A stretch of 64,000 nt of DNA from positions 38,904-102,903 of the forward strand of contig DAIEHI010000053.1 in NCBI GenBank assembly GCA_027355725.1, given 5' to 3'. Both the position numbers and the translations under genes were made by a program. Source of the DNA: Acidimicrobiaceae bacterium (GTDB taxonomy: Bacteria; Actinomycetota; Acidimicrobiia; Acidimicrobiales; RAAP-2). The notes below the pieces were generated by a model, which ran no database searches, was not told the DNA's origin, and saw only the letters and a list, made by a program, of their open reading frames with translations. Positions 10,008 to 21,204 of the stretch are shown piece by piece. The number at the start of each line of letters is the position of its first letter. Positions within the stretch are counted from its first letter, which is position 1.

Positions 10008-10714
10008 ACGAACTGCGCGTCATACCCATTCTCGGCGTGGGCCCCGTGCAGGCGGGTGACGACCTCGTGTCGCTCCTCTTGTCGGCTCTCGACGATTCGT
10101 CGCTCGAACTGCTCGATCGCGACCTGGTCGTTGTCACGAGCAAGGTCGTCTCTAAGTCCGAGGGACGCGTCGTTGACTTCGATGGCACCGACGAAGACAA
10201 GCAACGTCTCATCGAATCAGAGTCCAAACGAGTCCTGCGCCGACGTGGACCACTTCGCATCACCGAGACCTATCACGGTTTCATCAACGCCAACGCGGGC
10301 ATCGACCTGTCGAATACTGCCGTGGGCACTGCGGTGCTCTTGCCCAAGGACCCGGATCGTTCCGCGCGTCGCCTGCGCGCGGACCTGCGACGACGCCGCG
10401 ACGTTGATGTTGGTGTCATCGTCACCGACACCTTTGGTCGTGTGTGGCGACGAGGGGTCACCGATGTCGCACTTGGCTCGGCGGGGATTAAGCCCATCTT
10501 GGACCTTCGCGGATCAAGTGACGCGAACGGTCGGATACTCGAGGTCACCGAGGTCGCGATCGTTGACGAGATCGCCGGGGCCGCCAATCTGGTACTCGGT
10601 AAGGCCGAAGGCACGCCGTTCGCCCTCGTGCGCGGTCTGGACGAGTCCTATTTCGGAGAAGGCTCAGTTGGTGACGATGTCGTGCGATCCGTCAACGAGG
10701 ATCTCTTTCGCTGA
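10004..10714 (+). CDS. cofE: Coenzyme F420-0:L-glutamate ligase, single-domain
   Basis: VVTSKVVSKSEGR, ITDTFGRVWRRGVTDVALGSAG-type CofE motifs; 236 aa, 4-nt overlap with cofD. Confidence 0.92.
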   Translation: MNELRVIPILGVGPVQAGDDLVSLLLSALDDSSLELLDRDLVVVTSKVVSKSEGRVVDFDGTDEDKQRLIESESKRVLRRRGPLRITETYHGFINANAGIDLSNTAVGTAVLLPKDPDRSARRLRADLRRRRDVDVGVIVTDTFGRVWRRGVTDVALGSAGIKPILDLRGSSDANGRILEVTEVAIVDEIAGAANLVLGKAEGTPFALVRGLDESYFGEGSVGDDVVRSVNEDLFR

Positions 10715-11740
10715 AGTGGACTCGGCGAGGCGGACATCGCCCGAGAGGTGCGAGCGAGCCGCCACACGGACGTCAGTACCCACCACGCAGGTGGCACCGA
10801 GTATCGACGCCGCACCGACGACCGCGCGTTCGCCAATGATCGATGATCGAATCTCGGATCCCGATTCGATGACCGAACCCGGCAACAACACGACATTCTC
10901 GAGAACGACGTCCGCACCGACAACACAATCTCGATCGATCACCGCATTAGAGAGTGAGGCGCTCGGATCAACCTCGCTCGTCGCGTGACGCCAGACGCCC
11001 TGCACGACGTCAGCGATCACGCAACTCTCGTAGCGCCCCCACAGCAGATCAACGTTCGCTCGAAGAAAAGCCTGGGGGGTTCCGGTGTCAATCCAGTACC
11101 CTTCGTCAGCCATGGCGTACAGAGTGCCGGCGGCGGCGAGCGCGGGAAAGGTGTCGCGTTCCACGCTCACTCGACCGGTCGGTGCGATGCGATCGAGCAC
11201 ACTCGGCTCGAGGATGTACGTGCCGGCGTTGATCAGATTGGTCGGTGCTTCACCGACGGGCGGCTTCTCGACGAAGGCAATGACTCGACCCTCGGGCGTC
11301 GTCGGCACAACACCGAACCGCGAGGGGTCCTCGACCGGATGCAGGGCAATGGTGGCCTCGGCGCCGTGGTGGCGATGGAACTGGATCAACTTGGAGACGT
11401 CGAGGTCCGTCAGTACGTCGCCATTCACCACGACGAAAGTGTCGTTGATGTTCGCGTACTGAGCGGCGAATCGAATGGCACCGGCGGTGTCAAGCGGTTC
11501 AGGTTCAACCGCGTAGGAGATGTTCACCCCGCCAATGACCCCGCTCGGATACGCCTCGATGAAGTGGTCGGGTAGGTAGCCGAGCGACAGCACCGCGTCA
11601 GTGACGCCGTGACGCGCCAGCGTCTCGATGACGCACTCGATCATGGGCGTACCCACGAGTGGCAACATCTGCTTCGGCGTCGAGTAGGTCAGCGGTCGAA
11701 GCCGCGTCCCCTCACCGCCGACCAGAATGATCGACTTCAA
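10664..11740 (-). CDS. Mannose-1-phosphate guanylyltransferase/NDP-sugar pyrophosphorylase
   Basis: MKSIILVGGEGTRLRPLTYSTPKQMLPLVGTPMIE; C-terminal left-handed beta-helix-like hexapeptides. Confidence 0.9.
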   Translation of the reverse strand: MKSIILVGGEGTRLRPLTYSTPKQMLPLVGTPMIECVIETLARHGVTDAVLSLGYLPDHFIEAYPSGVIGGVNISYAVEPEPLDTAGAIRFAAQYANINDTFVVVNGDVLTDLDVSKLIQFHRHHGAEATIALHPVEDPSRFGVVPTTPEGRVIAFVEKPPVGEAPTNLINAGTYILEPSVLDRIAPTGRVSVERDTFPALAAAGTLYAMADEGYWIDTGTPQAFLRANVDLLWGRYESCVIADVVQGVWRHATSEVDPSASLSNAVIDRDCVVGADVVLENVVLLPGSVIESGSEIRSSIIGERAVVGAASILGATCVVGTDVRVAARSHLSGDVRLAESTSAKEILVDGSHDIVTN

Positions 11741-11742
11741 TA

Positions 11743-12549
11743 TCAGCCCTTAGCGGTGGTCGTGGTCGTAGGCGCCGTCGTGGTCGTCGAGGACGAGCTT
11801 GGCGCGCTCGTTGTCGTGCTCGGGACTGTCGTGGTCGTGGTCGAACCGGTGCCCGACGCTGCGACGGCGACCGCCTGGACCATGGCGTTCGCGGTTGTCT
11901 GGCTCGGCGCCTTAGGCGTCACGCCCGCCGGGTCGAAGGCCATTGTCACGCGAAGTTCCTGGGAGAACTTGATCGACGAGGGATTGGTCGTGATCGTCGG
12001 CTTGGTCTGGCCGAACGATGTCCAGTAGGCGTAGCTGACCTTGCCGGTCTGGCCCTTGTACTGAGAATTCGCGGGGCAGGCGTCACCGTTGCGGTACGTG
12101 ACAACCCCACTGGTCTGGGCACCCTTGGTCGGGATTGCCAACTCACTGGAACTGGCGATCATTCCGGGGTACTCATTGGCGAACTGTGCCAAGGTCGCGT
12201 TGTTACCCGAGTCAGCCGACGAGACGGGGCTGATCTTGATGACATTGTTCGCTTGGACGGTGAGACCACCCTTGAATGTGGGGTCAACCACGAGGCTCGG
12301 CAGTTGCTTGCCACACACTTCAACGGAGAGACCCGCGTACCACGTGGTACCCACCGCGGGCGGCGTGCCCTTGGCAGCGGAGACGGGGTGCTGGTACTCG
12401 TAACGAGCGAAAACCGTCGCGACCAGTCCCAACACGACGATCACGATGAGGATGCCGTAGTAGTTGCTCGGACGCGTCTTCTTATAGGCCTTACCGCCTC
12501 CCGACGATCCGACCCTGCTTACCCATTTGCCTGCTGCGCTTTTAGCCAC
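11743..12549 (-). CDS. DUF-type membrane-anchored protein with Thr/Ser-rich C-terminus
   Basis: GTG start at 12549 (VAKSAAGKWVSRVG...), one TM (YYGILIVIVVLGLVATVFA), C-term TTTTTVPSTTTSAPSSSSTTTTAP. The longer track ORF reads through a tRNA and is not used. Confidence 0.65.
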   Translation of the reverse strand: MAKSAAGKWVSRVGSSGGGKAYKKTRPSNYYGILIVIVVLGLVATVFARYEYQHPVSAAKGTPPAVGTTWYAGLSVEVCGKQLPSLVVDPTFKGGLTVQANNVIKISPVSSADSGNNATLAQFANEYPGMIASSSELAIPTKGAQTSGVVTYRNGDACPANSQYKGQTGKVSYAYWTSFGQTKPTITTNPSSIKFSQELRVTMAFDPAGVTPKAPSQTTANAMVQAVAVAASGTGSTTTTTVPSTTTSAPSSSSTTTTAPTTTTTAKG

Positions 12550-12591
12550 GGGGGCAACGCTACTAAAGAATTGCACCCTACTGACACTGCG

Positions 12592-12665
12592 TAGGGGCGA
12601 AGGGACTCGAACCCTCACTGGAGGCGGTTTAAGCGCCCTGCCTCTGCCAATTGGGCTACGCCCCC
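12592..12665 (-). tRNA. tRNA-Leu(UAA), class-I-like architecture (short variable loop)
   Basis: Reverse strand GGGGGCG-TA-GCC(CAATTGGCAGA)GGC-A-GGGCG(CTTAAAC)CGCCT-CCAGT-GAGGG(TTCGAGT)CCCTT-CGCCCCT-A; all stems pair, anticodon UAA, 74 nt. Confidence 0.88.
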
Positions 12666-12751
12666 CTGCAGTTGTCGCGTTGTAACCGTAACGCAATCTA
12701 AGTGTCTGCAGAACTAACCGTTTTGCCAGCCCAGTTCACTAGGCTTAAATC

Positions 12752-13921
12752 ATGATTCGCGTGCGTCGTCGGGGCACGACTCGATCAACTCCCCTCATTG
12801 CAATAGCCGCCGCTCTGCTCGGTGGCCTCATCGTGCCGGTTGGCGCCCAGGCCGAATCCATTGCTCAAACCCAGGCTCAGATCGCCCAACTCTCGGCGAC
12901 GCTCGCCCAGCAGGAGAAGACGAGCGAGATCACCGCCAATGCCTATGACGCGGCGAAGGTGAACTTGGCGAACCTCAACGTCGACCTGGTCAAGCTCAAA
13001 GCGAAAGAGGTCGTCAAGCGCGCCGCGATCAAGGTCACCAAAGGTCAGCTCGCGACCGCGGTGGTGCGCGCCTACGTCGACGGTGCCTCCGAGGCCCAGA
13101 TCATCTCGCTCTTCAATCAGAAGGTCACCACCTACGACGCGCGCACGGTCTATCAGCGTCAGGTCATCGGGGACCTCAACAGTCTCGAGAACGCGCTGCG
13201 CACCGAGAAGAAATCCCTCGACACGACCCTCTCTGACGTGGCGAACCAGCGCGCCAAGGTCCAGCAAGAGACCGTCAACATGCAAAACCTCCTCGCCCAG
13301 AACGTGCACAATGAAGAGGTCACCCGCACCACGCTCGCGGTTGTGACGTCAAAGTTGAAGAGCGAGATCATTGCCTATGAGATCAAGGCCGGCGCCGCGG
13401 CGGCGCGCGCGCACGACCTCGCAGCTGAGGCCTCGGCGGTGAACGCGGCGTCCGCGGTCGGTGGTCAACCAGCAGCGAACCTGGTCATCGCCGCTATTCA
13501 AGCAGCGACCCCACCAGTGATCACGGGTACCGCCGCTGGCTCGGCCCAGGGTCTCGCGGCCCTCAAGTGGGCCAAATCCGAGATCGGCGTTCCCTACGTG
13601 TGGGGCGGCGAGACCCCCGGGGTGGGCTTTGACTGCTCGGGGCTCACCCAGTGGGCCTGGGCCAAGGCGGGTTTCACGATCCCGCGCACGACCGAGATGC
13701 AGTGGGCCGACCTGCGTCATATCTCTTTGAAGGCGCTCCAGCCCGGTGACCTGCTCTACTACTACAACCTCGACGGTGACCATCAAGTGGACCACGTGGT
13801 CATGTACGCGGGTAGCGGCCCTTGGGGCACTAGCACCATCATCGCCGCCGCGCACTCGGGCACCAACGTGAGTCTCGCACCCATCTTCACCTTCGGACTC
13901 ATTGGTGCGGCCCGACCGTAA
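12752..13921 (+). CDS. NlpC/P60 peptidoglycan endopeptidase with N-terminal coiled coil
   Basis: GVPYVWGGETPGVGFDCSGLTQWAWAKAG catalytic motif; signal peptide. Confidence 0.92.
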   Translation: MIRVRRRGTTRSTPLIAIAAALLGGLIVPVGAQAESIAQTQAQIAQLSATLAQQEKTSEITANAYDAAKVNLANLNVDLVKLKAKEVVKRAAIKVTKGQLATAVVRAYVDGASEAQIISLFNQKVTTYDARTVYQRQVIGDLNSLENALRTEKKSLDTTLSDVANQRAKVQQETVNMQNLLAQNVHNEEVTRTTLAVVTSKLKSEIIAYEIKAGAAAARAHDLAAEASAVNAASAVGGQPAANLVIAAIQAATPPVITGTAAGSAQGLAALKWAKSEIGVPYVWGGETPGVGFDCSGLTQWAWAKAGFTIPRTTEMQWADLRHISLKALQPGDLLYYYNLDGDHQVDHVVMYAGSGPWGTSTIIAAAHSGTNVSLAPIFTFGLIGAARP

Positions 13922-14863
13922 GTGACAACCTTGAGTATCGACCTTTCCATTGTCATCCCCGCCTACAACGAGTCGGCTCGCTTAGCTGACGGTTTCGAGC
14001 GCTTTCGCCGCGCCGAGGCCCAACTCGACATGACCAGGACCGAGGTCATCGTCATCGACGATGGCTCGAGTGACGACACCCTTCGCGTGGCCCACGCGGT
14101 GTACGGGCATCTACCCGAGACCCTCTTTGTCCAACAGCCTGAGAACCTCGGCAAGGGGGCCGCCGTTCGCTTGGGTATCGCTCTGTCACGCGGTGCCAAC
14201 GTGATCGTCGCCGACGCGGACATGGCGATCGATCCGGTGCACTTCCCAGAGATCGTCAGCGCACTCGCTACGAGCCCCCTCGCACCTGGATCGCGAACGA
14301 GCAACGGTCGCATCAGTTACGAATCCGCACTTCGTACCGTCGCTGGTGGCGTCTTTCATCAATTGGTCCGTCATTACGCCAAAACCAGCGTGCGCGACAC
14401 CCAGTGTGGTTGCAAGGGATTTCAGCTCGGACCCGCCCGTCTCCTCGCCCTGCTCGGCATGATCGACGGCTTCGCCTACGACGCCGAGATCTTCTTTCTC
14501 GCCGAACAACTCGGCCTCGCGGTGCACCCGGTTCCCGTTGAGTGGGACGACGTGAGTGGATCATCGGTGAAGGTGAGCCGCGTGTCGATCAACATGCTGA
14601 GTGGCCTACGCAGTCTTCGAAAGACCACCTACGAGAACCCAGTCGTCGCGTTCACGAACGACGTCAATCGCGACGAGGTCACCCGTGCCGCTCGTGACGC
14701 GCGTGCGCAAGGCCTGGTGATCGCGAGGGGTGCCCACGACGCATTACTGGTGCTCTCGCGAGACGGCGCTCTGGCGGGACTCAGCATCGCAGAACAACTG
14801 GGCGGCACCCTTCGAACGACCAACCTCGAAGAACTTAAAGATCGACGCTACGAAGCCGTCTAA
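13922..14863 (+). CDS. Glycosyltransferase family 2 (dolichyl-phosphate glucosyltransferase-like)
   Basis: IDLSIVIPAYNESARL...VIDDGSSDDTL...VADADMAIDP. Confidence 0.88.
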   Translation: MTTLSIDLSIVIPAYNESARLADGFERFRRAEAQLDMTRTEVIVIDDGSSDDTLRVAHAVYGHLPETLFVQQPENLGKGAAVRLGIALSRGANVIVADADMAIDPVHFPEIVSALATSPLAPGSRTSNGRISYESALRTVAGGVFHQLVRHYAKTSVRDTQCGCKGFQLGPARLLALLGMIDGFAYDAEIFFLAEQLGLAVHPVPVEWDDVSGSSVKVSRVSINMLSGLRSLRKTTYENPVVAFTNDVNRDEVTRAARDARAQGLVIARGAHDALLVLSRDGALAGLSIAEQLGGTLRTTNLEELKDRRYEAV

Positions 14864-15489
14864 TCGTGCTTGGGCAGCAGCCAGTTGGTGACCAGCTCGG
14901 GCGCGCGGTCATTCCACTCCTCGGCGGTGATGGCGTAGCGGGCGTGGTCCTCCCAGGCGCCGTCGATCTCGAGGTAACGCTCAGCCACCCCCTCGAAACG
15001 AAGACCGAGCTTTTCAACTACGCGCCGCGACGGCTTGTTGCGAGGGATGATGTTGATCTCGATGCGGTGCAGTCGAAGTGATTCAAAGGCGTAGTGCAGC
15101 ATCGTGACGACCGCCTCGGGCATGAGCCCCTGACCCGCGACGGCTTCATCGATCCAGTAGCCGATGTAGGCCGACTGCAACGGTCCGCGCTGGATTGACG
15201 AGAGTGTGATCTCACCGACGAATCGGCCCGAGTAGAAGATTCCAAATCCGAATCCCGTGCCCATCTGACGCTCACGTTCGCGGATTGCGCAACGACTCAC
15301 GAAGCTGCGCTGGTCCTCGGGCATGTGTGACGCGTAGGCCGAGCGAGGTTCCCACTTCAAGAGCCAGTGGTGGCATCGTTCGCGCACCGCGAGCCAGCCC
15401 GCGTAGTCCTGCTCGGTCATGGTGCGCAGCAGCACTCGCCGTCCGTGCAGCGAGATTGGCGAGTAGATCGAACTTCGCGTCGTCACCAT
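14860..15489 (-). CDS. GNAT N-acetyltransferase (RimJ/RimL-like)
   Basis: GRRVLLRTMTEQDYAGW...IGYWIDEAVAGQGLMPEAV...LRFEGVAERYL. Confidence 0.85.
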   Translation of the reverse strand: MVTTRSSIYSPISLHGRRVLLRTMTEQDYAGWLAVRERCHHWLLKWEPRSAYASHMPEDQRSFVSRCAIRERERQMGTGFGFGIFYSGRFVGEITLSSIQRGPLQSAYIGYWIDEAVAGQGLMPEAVVTMLHYAFESLRLHRIEINIIPRNKPSRRVVEKLGLRFEGVAERYLEIDGAWEDHARYAITAEEWNDRAPELVTNWLLPKHD

Positions 15490-15539
15490 GGGGAGGACCT
15501 CACCCCTCCATAGTGTCAGGTGGCGTCAGCGCGCGCACA

Positions 15540-16460
15540 TTAGCCAGCCAACAACGACAGGGCAATGCCATCGAGGATGTCATTCTCAGAACTGAGCAAC
15601 TCATTAACTCCGAGACGCTGCATGACTGCGTCGAGCACGTAGAGTCCCGCCGTCAACACGTCTTCTCGCCCCGCGACCATGCCGGGTTGGCGTAGTCGCT
15701 CCTCGGAGGTCTGAGCCGCTAACACGTCTCGCCAGTGTTCGACGCACGAACGAGAGAGCAGGCGGTGATGGACCACGTCGCGGTCATAGACAACAATCCC
15801 CGCATCCATCTGGGCCAACGTCGCAACGGTTCCCGCGAGTCCGATCAACTGGACTCGCCCCGTGAGTGCCTCGAATTCGGGCACCGCGCTCCAGGCTCGA
15901 TCCAGTTCGTCGCTCACCATCTTTCGAGTGCGCGCATCCGCCTCGGGTGTGACGATGCCGCTGCCGAGCGCGCGCTCGCTCACGCGAACGCATCCCAACT
16001 GCATCGAGAAGCTCCTCATGACGCCGTCTATGACCACCGCGAGCTCGCTCGAACCGCCCCCGATGTCGAGCACCAGCACCGGTCGCTCGTCACGCGCCAA
16101 GTCGGCCGTTGCGCCAGCGTAGGAGAAGTTGGCCTCTTCGTCACCACTCAGGATCCTCGCCTCGACGCCAACGATCTCTCGGGCGCGGCTGATGAACTCT
16201 TCGCCGTTTCGCGCATCGCGAACGGCCGAGGTCGCAACAAGCAGTCCCCGCTCGACACCGTGATCATCCATCAGACTTCGATACTCCCCCAAGGTCGCAT
16301 ACGTGCGTTCGAGAGCCTCAGGCGCGAGGTACCCTGAGGCATCCACGCCCTGGCTCAATCGGGTGATGCGCATCTCGCGACACAGAGTGTGAGTACGATC
16401 CGCCACGAGCAGACGCGTGGAGTTGCTGCCGCAATCGAGCGCCGCGACGACCTCAGCCAC
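15540..16460 (-). CDS. ppx: Ppx/GppA-family exopolyphosphatase
   Basis: VAEVVAALDCGSNSTRLLVAD, VLDIGGGSSELAV; GTG start at 16460 (longer ORF extension not coding-like). Confidence 0.88.
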   Translation of the reverse strand: MAEVVAALDCGSNSTRLLVADRTHTLCREMRITRLSQGVDASGYLAPEALERTYATLGEYRSLMDDHGVERGLLVATSAVRDARNGEEFISRAREIVGVEARILSGDEEANFSYAGATADLARDERPVLVLDIGGGSSELAVVIDGVMRSFSMQLGCVRVSERALGSGIVTPEADARTRKMVSDELDRAWSAVPEFEALTGRVQLIGLAGTVATLAQMDAGIVVYDRDVVHHRLLSRSCVEHWRDVLAAQTSEERLRQPGMVAGREDVLTAGLYVLDAVMQRLGVNELLSSENDILDGIALSLLAG

Positions 16461-16934
16461 GGATATCCTCGATCGTGAGTGGCGGCACCTCGAGCGCGTG
16501 CGCAACGAGCTCGCCCACGGGATCATTGCCGTTGACCAGGTAGTTCGCCAAGTGCGCGTGCAGGCACTTGACACCAACGCGAGTGCCCCCGACCCCGCCG
16601 CTCGCTTGGGCGAGATCGTGGCGAAGTGTTGCGTTGCGTCGTTTCAGCGCATAACGATCGTGCGTGTTTTGCAGTTCAGCCTCATCCACCAATGCTTCGA
16701 AGCGGTGTACGCCCCCCTCGCTCTCGAGGCGACTGACGGCGTCGTGCAGGTCGCGGTCTACGAGCCAGTACAGCGTCGGCATGGGCGTTCCGTCGCGAAG
16801 GTGGGGTTCATTCTCAATGACGACTGGCCGTCCATCGACTCGACGCACCACCACCGCACAGCGTCCCGCTAACGGGCGTCCGAGCAACTCTTCAATGGTG
16901 GCGAGGTCGGCGGGTGAGGCGTCTTTAAAAGTGC

Positions 16935-16944
<10 letters not shown>
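16453..16944 (-). CDS. DUF501 domain protein
   Basis: IEELLGRPLAGRCAVVVRRVDGRPVVIENEPHLRDGTPMPTLYWLVDRDLHDAVSRLES; located between ppx and ftsB-like gene as in other Actinobacteria. Confidence 0.85.
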
Positions 16945-18678
<1,734 letters not shown>

Positions 18679-18698
18679 TCATGTTCTCGCGATCAAGG

Positions 18699-20099
18699 CT
18701 ACTCCGCTACGAAGCGCTCCTCTTTGGAGCTCAGTTCGAGTGCGCGTATCTCACTGCGCAGTTCGAGTGCGCGCTCGCGCACGAGTGCCTCAAGATCAAC
18801 ACCCGTCGACTGAGCAAGCTCGATCATCGCAGTCATCGCGTCACCCCACGCCATCGTGTCCTCGTCTGAAGCGTCCTCGGTCGACCCCTCACCGACGGAC
18901 ACCAGTCGCGTGAGTGCCGCTCGAACGCGCTCGCGCGACTCATCGAGCGAGACTGCTGGCCAGTCGAGTTGGCGAGACTTGGAGAGGAGTTTGGCGTAGA
19001 GCGACAAGGCGGGGAGTTGCCACGCAATGCCGTCAGTGACGCTCACTCGGCCCTTCTCCTCTTTCTTCAGGACTTCCCAGCGAGAAGCAACCTCATCAGC
19101 GTCGCGCACAGTGACATCACCGAACACGTGGGGGTGGCGAGAGGTCAACTTGTCTCGCACCGCGTCGGCGATTGTGGCGAAGTTGAAACGACCTTCTTCG
19201 TCACCGAGTTCAGCGTGGAACACGATCTGAAACAGCAGGTCGCCAAGTTCTTCTTCCACGTGGGCAATGGATGCGTCGCTCACCTCGCCGATCTTCTCGA
19301 GACGCACCAAGTTCTCAAGTGCGTCGAGCGCCTCATAGGCCTCTTCGAGCAGGTGTCGCGTCAAAGATTCATGGGTCTGCTCCTGGTCCCAAGGGCACTG
19401 GGCGCGAAGTTGGCGCATGAAACTCACGAGGTCCTCACTCGCCTCGCCCACGCCACGAAAGCCCTCGACCCACAGTGAGGTCAGATGATCGGCGTGCGTG
19501 AAGCTCGCAAGCCGTTTGGCCTCGAGCGACACGATCTCTTCGTCGTCGAGTCCCACGTGGTGCAGCACCGTCACAACCGTGTCACTGCCCAGACGGTCGG
19601 CCACGCTCGCGAGGACCTCGGGCGAGTAGGTCTGGAGGACCAACAGTGGTCCGGGACCGCGAAAGGGCTCGATCGAGGACAGCGCGTCGACCACACGAAG
19701 TCCCACGGCCATTGGGTCTCGCCCAAGTCGCGCGCACACCACGTCGATGACCGACAGCGCCGGCTCACAGATCACCCGCACGTCATTACGCTCGAGCAAG
19801 AGTTCGACGGTGCGCTCGGCGACATTGGGTGAACCGGGCACCACGTAGAGCACCTCATCACCGGCGAGCGCCAGTGTCACCAGGTCCTGCGCGATTCTCG
19901 CGTAGAGCTCCTCGAAGGACTCGGCCTCCTCGTACCACTGGTCGTAGCTCGCCACGTCGTCCATATCGCGCGCGCCCGGATGGACGCGTGTGCGAAGTCG
20001 GACCCGGGGTGAGTTTCGAATCAGTTCAAGCGTACGTACGCTCGCGAGCTCGCGTTCGCCGGGGCCGAGCCCGACCACGCGAATGGTGGGCAGACTCAC
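18699..20099 (-). CDS. mazG: Tetrapyrrole-methylase-like domain + MazG nucleotide pyrophosphohydrolase (YabN-like)
   Basis: N-term VVGLGPGERELASVRTLELI...VVPGSPNVAERTVELL; C-term RAQCPWDQEQTHESLTRHLLEEAYEALDA...EELGDLLFQIVFHAELG. Confidence 0.9.
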   Translation of the reverse strand: MSLPTIRVVGLGPGERELASVRTLELIRNSPRVRLRTRVHPGARDMDDVASYDQWYEEAESFEELYARIAQDLVTLALAGDEVLYVVPGSPNVAERTVELLLERNDVRVICEPALSVIDVVCARLGRDPMAVGLRVVDALSSIEPFRGPGPLLVLQTYSPEVLASVADRLGSDTVVTVLHHVGLDDEEIVSLEAKRLASFTHADHLTSLWVEGFRGVGEASEDLVSFMRQLRAQCPWDQEQTHESLTRHLLEEAYEALDALENLVRLEKIGEVSDASIAHVEEELGDLLFQIVFHAELGDEEGRFNFATIADAVRDKLTSRHPHVFGDVTVRDADEVASRWEVLKKEEKGRVSVTDGIAWQLPALSLYAKLLSKSRQLDWPAVSLDESRERVRAALTRLVSVGEGSTEDASDEDTMAWGDAMTAMIELAQSTGVDLEALVRERALELRSEIRALELSSKEERFVAE

Positions 20100-21181
20100 T
20101 TATAGCTAATCGATCGCGCCGTCGTAAGCAACGAGGCCGCGGCGATGTCTGAGGCGGCGGGCTTGGACGTGGCAAAGACCGCGGGGCCATTGCTCGCGAG
20201 TCCCCACTGACCAAAGGCCGGATTGATACTGACCGCGGCGTAGAAGAGGATCTTCTGCTGTTGGGTCCTCGCGGTCGTGGCGTTGAGCGCCTGGATGTCG
20301 GCGAGTACCGCATTGGCCGCCGCGCTAAAGGGGGTTGGTGTGCGCTTGGTGACCGCAACGTAGAGCGCGTACTGGCCGCCGTTGTAGTTGATCACTTGAT
20401 ACTGCTTTGGAAAAGTGTTGAGCGGCGTCGTGCCGGCGTCGGCGCGAACGCTCGCGAACGAGGAGTTCGACGGCGGATAGCACCCGTAGGCGCCGCCGGC
20501 CTTGCCCGAGGGATCAGAGGAGTACAGCTTGGCCAACTGTGCGACTGATGCACCCTTGGCTTGGGCGGCGCTAAAAGCACTCAGGTTCGAAGGTGCGACG
20601 AGGGCGACACTCACGCACAAGGTGTCATAGCGCGGGGCGTGCTGACTGTAATACGTCTTGAGCGATGACAAGGTCACCGGGATCGCGCCGTCGAGTCGAC
20701 TCACGAAGTACGTCGACATCGCCTGATCGAGGATCTCGGTGGTGCGCATTTCGGCGGGCATCGCCGCGAGCGCCTGAACCGATGTGCCCGGACAGGTCAA
20801 GCCCGCAGACGTCGCGCTCGACGTCATCTCCCCTTCCAGTGACGACTTCGCCTGGGCGAGTGCGGCGCTGTTCGGGTTGTACTTGAAGTACTTCTTGACG
20901 TAGTCACCAATGGCGAGCCCCTGGACACGCATGTTCGCCCACAGCGCCGCAGAGGCGCTCGTGATGGTGTTCGATCCCGCGCCCGGACCAAAGGCCTGGC
21001 CCCCGAGAGCCTCAATGTAACAACGAAGCGTCTGATTCGAAGAAATCGCGTTCAGCTCATTGGTGAACGTGTTGTTGCTCACACGCTGACCGTTCACGCC
21101 AACGGCTGAGGACGTACTCGTGGCCCCGTACGCAGTAGCACCAACGAAGGCGAAGACGAGCAGGACAATGATTCGACGCAT
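20096..21181 (-). CDS. Exported SurA/PpiC-like protein
   Basis: Signal peptide MRRIIVLLVFAFVGATAYGA; SurA_N-like region and degenerate parvulin-like AKLYSSDPSGKAGGAYGCY. Confidence 0.55.
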   Translation of the reverse strand: MRRIIVLLVFAFVGATAYGATSTSSAVGVNGQRVSNNTFTNELNAISSNQTLRCYIEALGGQAFGPGAGSNTITSASAALWANMRVQGLAIGDYVKKYFKYNPNSAALAQAKSSLEGEMTSSATSAGLTCPGTSVQALAAMPAEMRTTEILDQAMSTYFVSRLDGAIPVTLSSLKTYYSQHAPRYDTLCVSVALVAPSNLSAFSAAQAKGASVAQLAKLYSSDPSGKAGGAYGCYPPSNSSFASVRADAGTTPLNTFPKQYQVINYNGGQYALYVAVTKRTPTPFSAAANAVLADIQALNATTARTQQQKILFYAAVSINPAFGQWGLASNGPAVFATSKPAASDIAAASLLTTARSISYK

Positions 21182-21204
21182 TCCTGAATTCTACCGAGCG
21201 TCAA

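Noticed and set aside
12592-12665. Stop-codon suppressor tRNA interpretation
   Set aside because: Loop C-U-[UAA]-A-C gives anticodon UAA (reads UUA/Leu); a UAA-stop suppressor would need anticodon UUA.
12550-12696. N-terminal extension of ORF 11743..12696
   Set aside because: It reads through the tRNA-Leu gene; MRYGYNATTAGGRSPIGRGRALKPPPVRVRVPS is tRNA-derived, not protein.
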